A DNA stretch of 64,000 nt from ZC4RG30 sp963777735. Its GTDB lineage: Bacteria; Pseudomonadota; Gammaproteobacteria; Steroidobacterales; Steroidobacteraceae. The notes below the pieces were generated by a model, which made no database searches, was not told the origin of the DNA, and saw only the letters and a list, made by a program, of their open reading frames with translations. The position numbers and the translations under genes are program-made. The stretch lies in contig CAVZRQ010000002.1 in the NCBI GenBank assembly GCA_963777735.1, positions 124,001 to 188,000 on the forward strand, read 5' to 3'. This document shows positions 1-8,288 of the stretch, one piece after another. Every line of letters starts with the position of its first letter. Within the stretch, counting starts at the first letter, position 1.

Positions 1-1
1 G

Positions 2-79
2 CAGATCGTCGAACGCTATGTGTTGAACATCGATGCCCCGCCGGCGGGCATGATCAATCGCGCGACCAGGCTCGCTTGA
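2..79 (+). CDS. C-terminal end of an unidentified protein (partial)
   Basis: An open frame enters from the left edge and stops with TGA. Its 25 residues end in a normal-looking tail (QIVERYVLNIDAPPAG...). It would overlap the 3' end of the convergent HD-domain gene by 26 bp. Too little is present to identify the family, and it could be a chance open frame, although the residue composition looks natural. Confidence 0.3.
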   Translation, partial: QIVERYVLNIDAPPAGMINRATRLA

Positions 80-1061
80 AGTAGCTGGACATCAAGCCGC
101 GCACGCTGGTGAGTGAATCCGGTTCGGCGGCGTATACCTGCGGGCTGCGTCGCAGCATGCGCCAGCTCTCGCTGCGCAGTACCTGCCGCAAAAAACCGAG
201 GCTCCGGTCCATCGATTCGATGTAGGGATTGGTGTCGCCGAACATCGGGTCGAGGTAGCGATAGGCCTTGTTGAAGGCGGTATCCAGGCGTTTGCGGCGC
301 GTCTCTTCCATGAACTCGGGGGTTTGCCGCAGCAGGTCGAGGCCGGAAGCGTATTTCACGCCGCGATCGCCCTTGGCCCCCATGGGCAAAGCCACGCCGC
401 CGAGCACGAACTCCGGATAAAGCCGGTCGCGGCATTTCTCGAGATAACAGCGGTCGGCCATCTGCGCGATCATGTCGGCCGTGCCGAGCAGGTGACCGAG
501 CTGGATGTCGCGCGGATCCTGCACCTTCTCGCCGATCTGCTCGAAGGTCTTCTCGTAGCCGGTGAAGTGCACGATCTCGCTGGTGATGCGGGTCCAGTGC
601 GCGAAGCCGATGGTGGGCAGGTAGAACTCCATGAAACGCGCGCTGCGCGTGACATGGTTGCGGGTGAACTCCGCACCGTTGGTTGCGGTTTCGCCGCGCT
701 CGCGCAGGTAGCCGATGTCATGGAACAGCGCGAGGAAGATGCCGATGGCCGCGCGCTCCGCGCCCAGCACCTGCAGCGTGCCGGCATGGTGGCGTTCGTA
801 GCCGACCATGAGCCGCGCCATGGCGAGGGTGACATCCAGCGTGTGCTGCTGGTCGTGGTAGACGGTGTCGACGCCGAAGTAGCCGGGCATGCGGCCGGTG
901 AACGCGAGCTCGAAATCCTGGAAGGCGCGGGCCACCGGGCTGAAGGGAGTGCCTGGCCAGGTGCTTTCGAACAGCTCCTGGACGGCGTCGCGCACATCGG
1001 CCGCGGAGCTGACCCGCACCGTGTTGGTGACGTCGTAATCGCTGCGGCGTGCGCTGTACAT
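54..1061 (-). CDS. HD/PDEase-fold protein, putative phosphohydrolase
   Basis: This 335-residue soluble protein has no signal peptide. The segment YHDQQHTLDV resembles the YHNxxHxxDV signature of cyclic-nucleotide phosphodiesterases, and LALFHDIGY about 35 residues later supplies the paired His-Asp of the HD superfamily. Further His residues follow in EIVHFTGY. A metal-dependent phosphohydrolase or phosphodiesterase is inferred; the substrate is unknown. I chose the ATG at 1061 because AGGGAA lies just upstream; a GTG at 1100 in the same frame would add 13 unlikely residues. It converges with the gene fragment at the left edge. Confidence 0.75.
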   Translation of the reverse strand: MYSARRSDYDVTNTVRVSSAADVRDAVQELFESTWPGTPFSPVARAFQDFELAFTGRMPGYFGVDTVYHDQQHTLDVTLAMARLMVGYERHHAGTLQVLGAERAAIGIFLALFHDIGYLRERGETATNGAEFTRNHVTRSARFMEFYLPTIGFAHWTRITSEIVHFTGYEKTFEQIGEKVQDPRDIQLGHLLGTADMIAQMADRCYLEKCRDRLYPEFVLGGVALPMGAKGDRGVKYASGLDLLRQTPEFMEETRRKRLDTAFNKAYRYLDPMFGDTNPYIESMDRSLGFLRQVLRSESWRMLRRSPQVYAAEPDSLTSVRGLMSSYFKRAWSRD

Positions 1062-1207
1062 GGTTCCCTGCGGCGGCTGACCAGCGACGAGTCTAGTCAC
1101 GCCGGCAGATCCGGCGCGCGACAGCGGACACAGTTTGGGCGGATGTTGCGCACCCGATATGTAAAAGTAGGGGAAACCCCGATCACAGCCGGCAAAGCGG
1201 AAGGTTC

Positions 1208-2413
1208 ATGGCGCGCAGTCTTGCCTCCGGGCCCGCTGATCGGCAAGTCTTCCGCATGGCTGCGGGTACCTCCTTCTTCATCGCATTGCTGCTGGTGGCG
1301 GCGAACCTGCGTGCTTCGCTGACGGGTGTTGGTCCGTTGCTGACCGAAATCCAGTCGGAGCTATCCCTCTCGGCCACCGCCGCCGGCATGCTGGGCAGCC
1401 TGCCGGTGCTGATGTTCGCGCTGTTCGCGCCGCTGGCGCGGCTCGGTGAGCGCATCGGCATCGAGCGCCTGATCATGGCCGGCCTCGTGGCGCTGGTGGC
1501 TGGCATCCTGCTGCGCTCCGAAGGGCATGTGGCTGCGCTGTTCGCCGGCACGGCGATTCTCGGCGCCGCCATCGCGATGACGAATGTGCTGGTGCCGGCG
1601 CTGGTAAAGCAGCATTACCCCACGCGCATTCCCCAGCTCACCAGCGCCTATGCCACGGCCATGCAGGTGTTTGCCTCGCTGGGTTCGGGCGTGGCGGTGC
1701 CACTGGCGCTGGTGCTGCCCGGCGGTTGGCGCAGTTCGCTCGCTGCCTGGGCGCTGCTCGGTGTCGTGGCCATCGTGTTCTGGCTGCCACATCTGCGGGC
1801 GCCGCGACCGGCTGCGCCGAAGGTGATCGGCGCGGCAAAACTCCACCCTCCGTGGCGACGGGCCGTGGCCTGGCAGATCACGGGGTTCCTGGGTCTGCAG
1901 TCCACGCTGTTCTATACGGCGATCAGCTGGTATCCGACCTACCTGAATGACTTCGGCTACTCCGCCGCCGCCGCGGGCTGGTTGATCACGCTCTATCAGG
2001 TGTTCGCGCTGCTGGCTGGCATGCTGGTGCCGCTGCTGATCCGCCGCTTCGATGATCAGCGTCTGCTGGCGGTGGGGGTCGCGACGCTCGGCTTCACGGC
2101 GACCTGTGGGTTGTGGCTGGCGCCCGGCCTTGCTGGCGGGTGGATGGTGTTGCTCGGCATCGGCGCCGGGCCGAGCCTGATTCTCTCGCTGAGTTTCATC
2201 GGCCTGCGGTCTGGCAGCGCGACGACGGCGGCGGCGTTGTCGCTGATGACGCAGGCCGGGGGATACTTCATCGCGATGCTGGGGCCGCTGGCGTTCGGCT
2301 TCGTGCGGGATATTTCCGGCGGCTGGACGGCGCCGCTTTTCTTCCTGATGGCTGTGGCCGCCGGGCAGGGGCTTTGCGGCCTCGGCGCCGGCCGGCGAAT
2401 CAGCATTCCCTAG
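1208..2413 (+). CDS. MFS transporter, CynX/NimT (cyanate permease) family
   Basis: The 401-residue protein has about 12 hydrophobic helices, normal for the major facilitator superfamily. Its first helices carry the hallmark of the CynX/NimT subfamily: NLRASLTGVGPLL, then a segment like LSLSATAAGMLGSLPVLMFA, then ARLGERIG in the loop after helix 2. Family members export or import small anions such as cyanate or 2-nitroimidazole; the substrate here cannot be read from sequence. No cyanase gene is nearby. The ATG is preceded by GGAAGG. It appears monocistronic, with the TraB/GumN gene 24 bp downstream. Confidence 0.82.
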   Translation: MARSLASGPADRQVFRMAAGTSFFIALLLVAANLRASLTGVGPLLTEIQSELSLSATAAGMLGSLPVLMFALFAPLARLGERIGIERLIMAGLVALVAGILLRSEGHVAALFAGTAILGAAIAMTNVLVPALVKQHYPTRIPQLTSAYATAMQVFASLGSGVAVPLALVLPGGWRSSLAAWALLGVVAIVFWLPHLRAPRPAAPKVIGAAKLHPPWRRAVAWQITGFLGLQSTLFYTAISWYPTYLNDFGYSAAAAGWLITLYQVFALLAGMLVPLLIRRFDDQRLLAVGVATLGFTATCGLWLAPGLAGGWMVLLGIGAGPSLILSLSFIGLRSGSATTAAALSLMTQAGGYFIAMLGPLAFGFVRDISGGWTAPLFFLMAVAAGQGLCGLGAGRRISIP

Positions 2414-2437
2414 CTTGCGATTCCTCTCGAGGTCCAC

Positions 2438-3571
2438 ATGAAAGGCCATAGAGATCAGCTGACAAGACGACTTTCTGCTGTTGCACTAACTCTGGCTCTA
2501 GCAAGTTCTCCTTTCTCAGCGACGCCGGCGGACATCACCAGTCCGGACGAATTGGAGGAAGTCGTCGTCGTTGGCCGTCTTCCCGGGCCCCCACTCTGGA
2601 AAGTTTCCAGGGGTGAGCATGTCCTGTGGGTGCTCCCGCTGATCGACGCCTATCCCAAGAAGATGGAATGGGAATCTGCGCGTGTCGAGGCGCTGATTGG
2701 CAAGTCGCAGGAGTACATCGAGCGACCGCGCACCTATCGCGGATTGTCGTCAGGCAATCCCTTCACATTCGTCCGGGCAATGACCCTTTTCGGGCGCCCA
2801 CGCCAGCTGCCCGATCGTCAGAAGCTCGTGGATGTTCTGCCTGCGGAACTGCACCAGCGGTTCAGTCAGCTGAAAGCCCGATATCTGCCTCGCGACAGGG
2901 AGATTGAGAAACTGCGAATCAGCGCAGCCGGCGCGAGATTGCAGAAGGAAATTCTAGAACGCGAAAACCTGGAAACCCTGCGCTACAACCATAGTGGCTC
3001 GCCAGAATTGATTGCCAGCAAGCTGAACAAATGGATCAAACGCAACAAGGCCATTCGCCGCACCAGTCCCACGCACGGAGTTTCGCATTCCATTTCTTCC
3101 GGCGACCTCAAGCTCGCGGCAAAGGCCATTGAGGAGGTCAGCACTTCGGAGGCTTTCGCCAGCTGGGAGGTGGCCTGCCTGGAGAAGACCCTTGCTTACT
3201 TTGAGAAGGACATCGGGGTCGTCAAGAAGCGCGCAAACGCCTGGGCCCGAGGGCGAGTTGATGACCTGATCGATCCTGCACCTCTTCAAGGTCGAGGAGA
3301 TGCCTGCAACAACCCTCCAGCGGTTCCCGAAGGCAGCCCGGCGATGGCGAAGCTGCAAAGAGAAGCCCCTGAACTTTCCGCACTGCTTCTCGACGACCGG
3401 GCTGAGTCGGAGCGCCTCAGCAGGGATCGTTGGCTTGCGGCCGCTGAAACGGCTCTGGAGAGCAACACAACCACATTCGCGGTGCTCTACGTCAACGATA
3501 TCCTCGATGAGGACGGTCTGATTTCCCGCCTGGCGGCAAAGGGCTACGAAGTCAGCGTTTCCGCAGAGTGA
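2438..3571 (+). CDS. TraB/GumN (TIKI superfamily) exported protein
   Basis: The 377-residue protein begins with a signal peptide (hydrophobic run LSAVALTLALASSPFSA) and is probably periplasmic. It has the two ends of the TraB/GumN fold: PPLWKVSRGEHVLWVLP near residue 52, equivalent to the usual 'LWxvxxgxxxlyllG', and a C-terminal DRWLAAAETALESN...FAVLYVNDILDEDGLISRLAAKGYEV. The first Gly-x-x-His motif of active members is replaced by LPLIDAYP, so hydrolase activity is doubtful. A broken copy of the C-terminal part lies about 2 kb downstream on the other strand. Confidence 0.72.
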   Translation: MKGHRDQLTRRLSAVALTLALASSPFSATPADITSPDELEEVVVVGRLPGPPLWKVSRGEHVLWVLPLIDAYPKKMEWESARVEALIGKSQEYIERPRTYRGLSSGNPFTFVRAMTLFGRPRQLPDRQKLVDVLPAELHQRFSQLKARYLPRDREIEKLRISAAGARLQKEILERENLETLRYNHSGSPELIASKLNKWIKRNKAIRRTSPTHGVSHSISSGDLKLAAKAIEEVSTSEAFASWEVACLEKTLAYFEKDIGVVKKRANAWARGRVDDLIDPAPLQGRGDACNNPPAVPEGSPAMAKLQREAPELSALLLDDRAESERLSRDRWLAAAETALESNTTTFAVLYVNDILDEDGLISRLAAKGYEVSVSAE

Positions 3572-3588
3572 GCGATTCCGCCGTAGCT

Positions 3589-4428
3589 TCAGTTCTGATC
3601 GAGTCGTTCCCGGTTCAGAGGGGGCGAGGGCGTCAGGCTGCCGACGTCGTATACACCATCGTACGCAGGGTTAGACAGCTGCAGTCGGATAATCGGATGT
3701 GCTGGGCAATCGGCAGTGCACCCTGGACCTAGATCCATAGTTGTGCAGTCTTCTGGAGAAGGTCCCTTGCAACCCCAACCGACACCGCCACGATAATGCG
3801 CGTTCAGGTGTATCAGCCCCCAGTCCCGTATCAGATACCCCAGTGGTTCGTGGTCTTCGGAAAGCAATGGCAAACCTTTCGTTTTGCGCGCATGCACGTT
3901 GCCTCCGAAAACTATCCAGAACCCGGCACTATCTTCATCTGCACGCACATTGTGAAGGAGATCAGCGCTTGTCTTGTCTCGCGCCGCTGAAGTTGCGCCC
4001 CAAAGGTCATAAGCGACCAGTTTTACCTGCCGGCCGGCACGCGCAAGACGGCGTATTTCCAGAAGCGCATCCCGCATAGCCGCGGATGCACGCCCATCCT
4101 GATTCTCTGTCCAGTGTGGCGTGGCGGTCAGGATGCGAGCCGCCTTCGTCTCATCTGCAGTGAGCAGAAACTGGTCGAGCACCGGTTGATCTTTCGCCTC
4201 GTATTCCATGGCAACCACCAGTGGGCGGCCGGTCTTTACTGCGTGACAGGCCAGGTCGCGAAGGAAAGCGGGCGATTCCACTGTGCCGTGCATGTCGCCA
4301 ATGAATACGCCGGGCGTGTCGAGCACCTGTTCCACACCGTCTATGGGGCGGCATGTTGTGTTGACATCGGTTGGACGTGTGCACTGCAACAGCCCCAACG
4401 CGACCAATGCCAGCAGCGGGATCTTCAT
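3589..4428 (-). CDS. ChaN/TIKI-like putative lipoprotein
   Basis: The 279-residue product has a short hydrophobic leader ending in LLQC, compatible with a lipobox. The start GVFIGDMHGTVESPAFLRDL followed by PLVVAMEYEAKDQPVLDQFL matches the pattern of ChaN-like and erythromycin-esterase-like proteins ('fiGExH...E...v..E'), here GDMHG for GExH. The C-terminal third is rich in Cys pairs (WGCKG, EDC, GCTADC), unusual for the family and suggestive of disulfides in the periplasm. Function is unknown; haem or metal binding is possible by analogy with ChaN. It converges with the TraB/GumN gene, 17 bp away. Confidence 0.6.
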   Translation of the reverse strand: MKIPLLALVALGLLQCTRPTDVNTTCRPIDGVEQVLDTPGVFIGDMHGTVESPAFLRDLACHAVKTGRPLVVAMEYEAKDQPVLDQFLLTADETKAARILTATPHWTENQDGRASAAMRDALLEIRRLARAGRQVKLVAYDLWGATSAARDKTSADLLHNVRADEDSAGFWIVFGGNVHARKTKGLPLLSEDHEPLGYLIRDWGLIHLNAHYRGGVGWGCKGPSPEDCTTMDLGPGCTADCPAHPIIRLQLSNPAYDGVYDVGSLTPSPPLNRERLDQN

Positions 4429-4566
4429 GCCAACCTCCCTGACTATTCTTGTACGCCCGTTGTGCCAGGCGGAAAGAATCTGGGGCCAGTCAGTGCGCTT
4501 TCAAGCGCGCATCGCAAGAGCAGACGGTCGGGAACAACCCGTGGCACGGGAATAGACTACGTAACG

Positions 4567-5352
4567 ATGGATACAACACTCAAAGAATTGTGGCTCGAAA
4601 ACGACGGTGCTCGGCTATTTGCGGTGGAGAAAGGCGAAGGTCCGACGGTGCTGCTGCTCCACGGCGGAATGGCGGATCACAGAGCCTGCTGGCCCTACTT
4701 GGTCTCCCTATCCGCAGCGTTTCGCGTCGTTGCGCCTGATCAGCGAAGCAGCGGTCGGTCCCGGTGTAATCAGCCCCTCTCCTTCGAGCGGCTGACGGAT
4801 GACCTGCTGGCCTGGATGGATCACCTGAATCTGGCGCGCGCAGTGATCGTGGGGCTTTCTTCAGGTACCGGCGTCGCGCTGCATTTTGCATTGGCGCACC
4901 CCGGACGCGTGGCGGGTTTGGGAATTTTGCAGCCGATCTATAGCGGGGCCGAGATTGGACTGTCGCCCGAGCAGGTGGGGATATTTTCCTGGATGGACGG
5001 CATTGCCAGCCAGACCCTCATACACGGCATTGAAGCAATCAAACCCATGTATGCCGCGGCACCGGAGCGGGTTCGCGAACAGGCTGTTGCTATGGCAATG
5101 GAGTTCGACCCGGCAAGCATTGTGGCCACCAGCCATTTTCTGGCGTCAGGGGAGCAACCGTTCCGGTCGTCCGCAGACCTGGCGGGCATTCAGGCGCCAG
5201 TGCTGTTGTTACGCGGTGCCGACCCCATTCACCCCAGTGCGGTCTCTGATCAGTACGTTCGGAGTCTGGCGCAAGTGCAGGAGTTCGAACCTGCTGATCC
5301 GTTGATTGAAGCCAAGCTCAAAGACTTCTGCGCGGCGTCTTTGCGCCGATAG
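4567..5352 (+). CDS. Alpha/beta hydrolase
   Basis: The 261-residue cytoplasmic protein has LLLHGG (oxyanion-hole region), VVAPDQRSSGRS, the nucleophile elbow GLSSG (GxSxG) and LLLRGADPIHP carrying the acid. The ATG at 4567 starts where homology begins; upstream codons in frame do not resemble a protein. The expected catalytic His near the C-terminus (usually GHxxxxE) is not visible: the tail reads EPADPLIEAKLKDF. The only His after the acid is in PIHP, so the enzyme may be inactive or use another His. Substrate unknown. Confidence 0.75.
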   Translation: MDTTLKELWLENDGARLFAVEKGEGPTVLLLHGGMADHRACWPYLVSLSAAFRVVAPDQRSSGRSRCNQPLSFERLTDDLLAWMDHLNLARAVIVGLSSGTGVALHFALAHPGRVAGLGILQPIYSGAEIGLSPEQVGIFSWMDGIASQTLIHGIEAIKPMYAAAPERVREQAVAMAMEFDPASIVATSHFLASGEQPFRSSADLAGIQAPVLLLRGADPIHPSAVSDQYVRSLAQVQEFEPADPLIEAKLKDFCAASLRR

Positions 5353-5465
5353 AGCGCATTCCCGTTTGCTGACGTTAGCGACTGTCGGACAGTACCTGCC
5401 AATCAGTGAGTCAATTTGACCGCCACGAAGCGGACATTCGTTCAACGAACTGCACCGGCCAATTA

Positions 5466-5640
5466 GGGAAGCGATCTCCACCTTGTAGTCCTTCGCTTCC
5501 AGCTGAGCCACGAGCCCATCCTTGTCATGAACGCAGTTGACGGCAAGCAGCGAACGTCGAAGTATTTCCAGCCAAGGCATTTTCGCTGCGCCCAGCCATT
5601 GCCGCACAGCCACAGGCCGCCCGCGCGGTGCAGGTCGAAT
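5466..5640 (-). pseudogene. Remnant of a second TraB/GumN gene (C-terminal part)
   Basis: Reading the minus strand with two compensating frame changes, near 5585 and 5550, gives RQWLGAA, ENALAGNTSTF and then AVNCVHDKDGLVAQLEAKDYKVE. This matches the C-terminus of the intact TraB/GumN protein at 2438-3571 (DRWLAAAETALESNTTTF / AVLYVNDILDEDGLISRLAAKGYEV). No intact frame or plausible start is present and the N-terminal half is absent. I infer a decayed paralogue. The rest of the 5353-5906 interval shows nothing else I can name. Confidence 0.6.
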
Positions 5641-5906
5641 TCTTCGCGAGGTGGCAGCTGACGTAGCGCGGGTGATCCTTTGTCAGGACCCGAACGCACT
5701 GGCAATTGGCGCAACCGTTTGTCTCATGCAGTTCTCGCCCGGCAGTCACGGAAGGGCCGGCCAAAGGGCTTGACACGAACAGTCTGGCCACCAATCCAAA
5801 AACACCTGGAAGTATCACCGCAACACCAGTTCATTCGCGAACTTCATGCTGGCCGGCCAGCGGGGGTGCTGCTGATACACTTCCGCCCCCAACTCATGGA
5901 GTTCCC

Positions 5907-7040
5907 ATGCCCGGCCTGCTGCCCGACATCGATCCCGACGGACTGCTTGAATTCTCGGTGGTCTATACCGATCGCGCGCTCAACCACATGTCGAAGCGCT
6001 TCATCGGCGTCATGCAGGACATCCTGGCAACGCTGAAGAGCGTGTACGGCGCGCAGACCGCGGTGCTCGTGCCTGGCAGTGGCACCTTCGGCATGGAAGC
6101 GGTGGCGCGGCAGTTTGCCAATCGTGAGAAGGCGCTGGTGGTGCGCAACGGCTTCTTCAGCTATCGCTGGAGCCAGATTTTCGACATGGGTGGTCTCGGC
6201 GGTGACGCCGTGGTCTGCCAGGCGCGCCAGCAGGGCAGCGGTGCGCAGGCACCGTGGGTACCGGCACCGGCCGAAGAGGTGGCGGCTGCGATCCGTGCCG
6301 AAAAGCCGAAAGTCGTGTTCGCGCCGCATGTGGAAACCTCCAGCGGCATCATTCTGCCCGACGACTACCTACGCACGGTTGGTGCCGCGGCGCGCGAAGT
6401 GGGCGCGCTGTTCGTGCTCGACTGCATCGCCTCCGGCGCGATGTGGGTGGACATGCACGCCACCAACGTGGACATCCTGATCTCGGCGCCGCAGAAGGGC
6501 TGGAGCAGCTCGCCCTGCTGCGCGATGGTGATGCTGGGCGAACGCGCGCGCGCCGCCATCGACGCGACCACCAGCTCCTCCTTCGCCGCCGATCTCAAGA
6601 AGTGGATGCAGATCGCCGAAGGCTATGAGAAGGGCCAGCACGCCTACCACGCCACCATGCCCACCGATGCGCTGGTGCGTCTGCGCGACGTGATGCTCGA
6701 GGCCCGCGCCTATGGCTTCGAGAAGCTGCGCGCCGAACAGGTGGAGCTGGGCACGAGGATGCGCCAGCTTCTGGAATCGCGTGGATTCCCCAGCGTTGCC
6801 GCCGAGGGCTGGAAGGCGCCGGGCGTGGTCGTCAGCTACACCACCGATCCTGATATCCAGAGCGGCAGGAAATTCATCGCCGCGGGCCTGCAGGCCGCCT
6901 CGGGCGTGCCATTGCAGTGTGGTGAAGGCCCGGACTTCCGCACCTTCCGCATGGGCCTTTTCGGGCTCGACAAATGGCACAACGTGGATCGCAGTGTCGG
7001 CCACGTGGCCGCGGCGCTGGAGAAAGTGCTGGCTGCCTGA
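5907..7040 (+). CDS. Class V aminotransferase (PLP-dependent)
   Basis: The 377-residue protein has the fold-type I layout of alanine-glyoxylate/serine-pyruvate aminotransferases: VLVPGSGTFGMEAVARQ near the N-terminus (phosphate-binding region), FVLDCIASGAMWVDM with the PLP-ring Asp, and ISAPQKGWSSSP containing the Schiff-base Lys. The C-terminal small domain ends FRMGLFGLDKWHNVDRSV. The ATG at 5907 follows GGAG at a good distance; the longer open frame upstream is noise. Amino donor and acceptor are not predictable. A broken PyrK fragment follows directly. Confidence 0.85.
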   Translation: MPGLLPDIDPDGLLEFSVVYTDRALNHMSKRFIGVMQDILATLKSVYGAQTAVLVPGSGTFGMEAVARQFANREKALVVRNGFFSYRWSQIFDMGGLGGDAVVCQARQQGSGAQAPWVPAPAEEVAAAIRAEKPKVVFAPHVETSSGIILPDDYLRTVGAAAREVGALFVLDCIASGAMWVDMHATNVDILISAPQKGWSSSPCCAMVMLGERARAAIDATTSSSFAADLKKWMQIAEGYEKGQHAYHATMPTDALVRLRDVMLEARAYGFEKLRAEQVELGTRMRQLLESRGFPSVAAEGWKAPGVVVSYTTDPDIQSGRKFIAAGLQAASGVPLQCGEGPDFRTFRMGLFGLDKWHNVDRSVGHVAAALEKVLAA

Positions 7041-7103
7041 GGGCGCGATGGAAAAAACGCAAGCCCGGCCACGCTCGCAATATCTGTCCCGGAGCGCAGG
7101 GCG

Positions 7104-7400
7104 TGGTTGCCTTGCTACGTCGCCGACCTTGCACGTCTCTGGCTCTCCCAGGAGGATGCCTGCGAGCCTGCGCAGACCGAAATCGCCTGCCGCGGCTCCA
7201 CCCCGATCCTGCGGGCGGTGGCGGCGCTGGCTCAGGAGTTTTCAGTGGCTTGCCAAGTTTCGTTGGAGGAATATATGGCCTGCGCGGTGGGAGGTTATGC
7301 CGGCTGCGCCGTCGAAGTGCAAACACCCGTCGGGCCCGCGATGAAGCGTATCTGCGCGGGTGATCCAGCGTTCGACGCGGCAACAGTATTTGGAGAACGC
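7104..7400 (+). pseudogene. C-terminal fragment of a PyrK-like electron-transfer subunit
   Basis: One frame reads VADLARLWLSQEDACEP, then IACRGSTPILRAVAALA, then ACQVSLEEYMACAVGGYAGC...RICAGDPAFDAATVF. This is the C-terminal FAD/NADH-interface and [2Fe-2S] region of dihydroorotate dehydrogenase B electron-transfer subunits, whose usual form is YACGPTPMLRAVA and MACGxGxCxGC...C. The N-terminal two thirds are missing, the YACGPTP motif has an inserted residue, one cluster Cys is Tyr (GGYAGC) and there is no stop where the family ends. I read it as a decayed fragment. No PyrD is nearby. Confidence 0.6.
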
Positions 7401-7435
7401 GCCGCTTTGCGCGGCCACAAGAGCAAGGGGACATC

Positions 7436-8275
7436 ATGGGCAGTTTCAGCTTCAAGGCCATTGGTTCCGCACTGGTCGCCACCAGCGCATTGTTTGCGGC
7501 ATCGGTGCCTGCGGCACAGCCCGGTGGACCGGGGCCCGGCGCCGGCCCAGCCGCTGCCCCCGCTCCTGTTGTGCCCTATGTCCTGCCGGCCAACATTCCT
7601 GCATATATCAAGAAGGCCGTGGAGTCACCGGTCCGCACTACGGAGATGAAGAACCGCGACTTCGACCGCAAGCCGGCGGAGCTGCTGGCGCTGTCTGGCG
7701 TGAAGCCCGGGGATCGCGTCATCGAGTTTGCCTCGTTCGGGCAGTACTTCACCACCATGCTGTCGGACATCGTGGGCGAGAAGGGGCTGGTCTACATGTA
7801 TGACCTGCCGTACCTTGAAGCGCGCACCGCTCCGGCCAGCAAGGCTTTCATTGCCGCACATCCGAACGCGCGCTTTGAAGTCGGCGACTTCAACGCCGTG
7901 GAGCTGCCGCAGAACATGGACAGCGTGTTCATCGTGCTCTACTACCATGACCTCGCGCTGACCAAGACCAACAGCTGCTGTGTGGTGGACCCAGCCAGAT
8001 TCAACGAGCGCGTGTTCAAGACCCTGAAGCCGGGCGGCACCTATTTCATCGTGGATCACAACGCCGAGGCAGGTTCCGGCCGGCGTGACTCCGCGACCAT
8101 TCACCGCATCGACCCGGAAACCATCAAGCAGGAAGTGAAGGCTGCTGGTTTCGAGCTGGTGGAAGACAGCAAGCTGCTGGCCCACGCAGCCGACGATCAC
8201 AAGCAGATGGTTTTTGGCGGCATGCGCGGCCAGACCGATCAGGCCGTGCTGGTATTCCGCAAGCCCAGGAAATAG
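7436..8275 (+). CDS. Exported class I SAM-dependent methyltransferase (COG4798-like)
   Basis: The 279-residue protein carries an N-terminal signal peptide (KAIGSALVATSALFAASVPAAQ) and a Pro/Gly/Ala linker, then a Rossmann methyltransferase domain. Motif I is degenerate (GDRVIEFASFGQYFTTML), followed by VYMYDLPYLEA and GDFNAVELPQNMDSVFIVLYYHDL. It ends with KPGGTYFIVDHNAEAGSG and the C-terminal strand. Exported proteins of this type are known as 'predicted methyltransferases', but SAM is not expected in the periplasm, so the activity is unclear. AAGGGGA precedes the ATG. The DsrE-like gene follows after 13 bp, probably in one operon. Confidence 0.8.
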   Translation: MGSFSFKAIGSALVATSALFAASVPAAQPGGPGPGAGPAAAPAPVVPYVLPANIPAYIKKAVESPVRTTEMKNRDFDRKPAELLALSGVKPGDRVIEFASFGQYFTTMLSDIVGEKGLVYMYDLPYLEARTAPASKAFIAAHPNARFEVGDFNAVELPQNMDSVFIVLYYHDLALTKTNSCCVVDPARFNERVFKTLKPGGTYFIVDHNAEAGSGRRDSATIHRIDPETIKQEVKAAGFELVEDSKLLAHAADDHKQMVFGGMRGQTDQAVLVFRKPRK

Positions 8276-8288
8276 TCAGGAGCAATTC

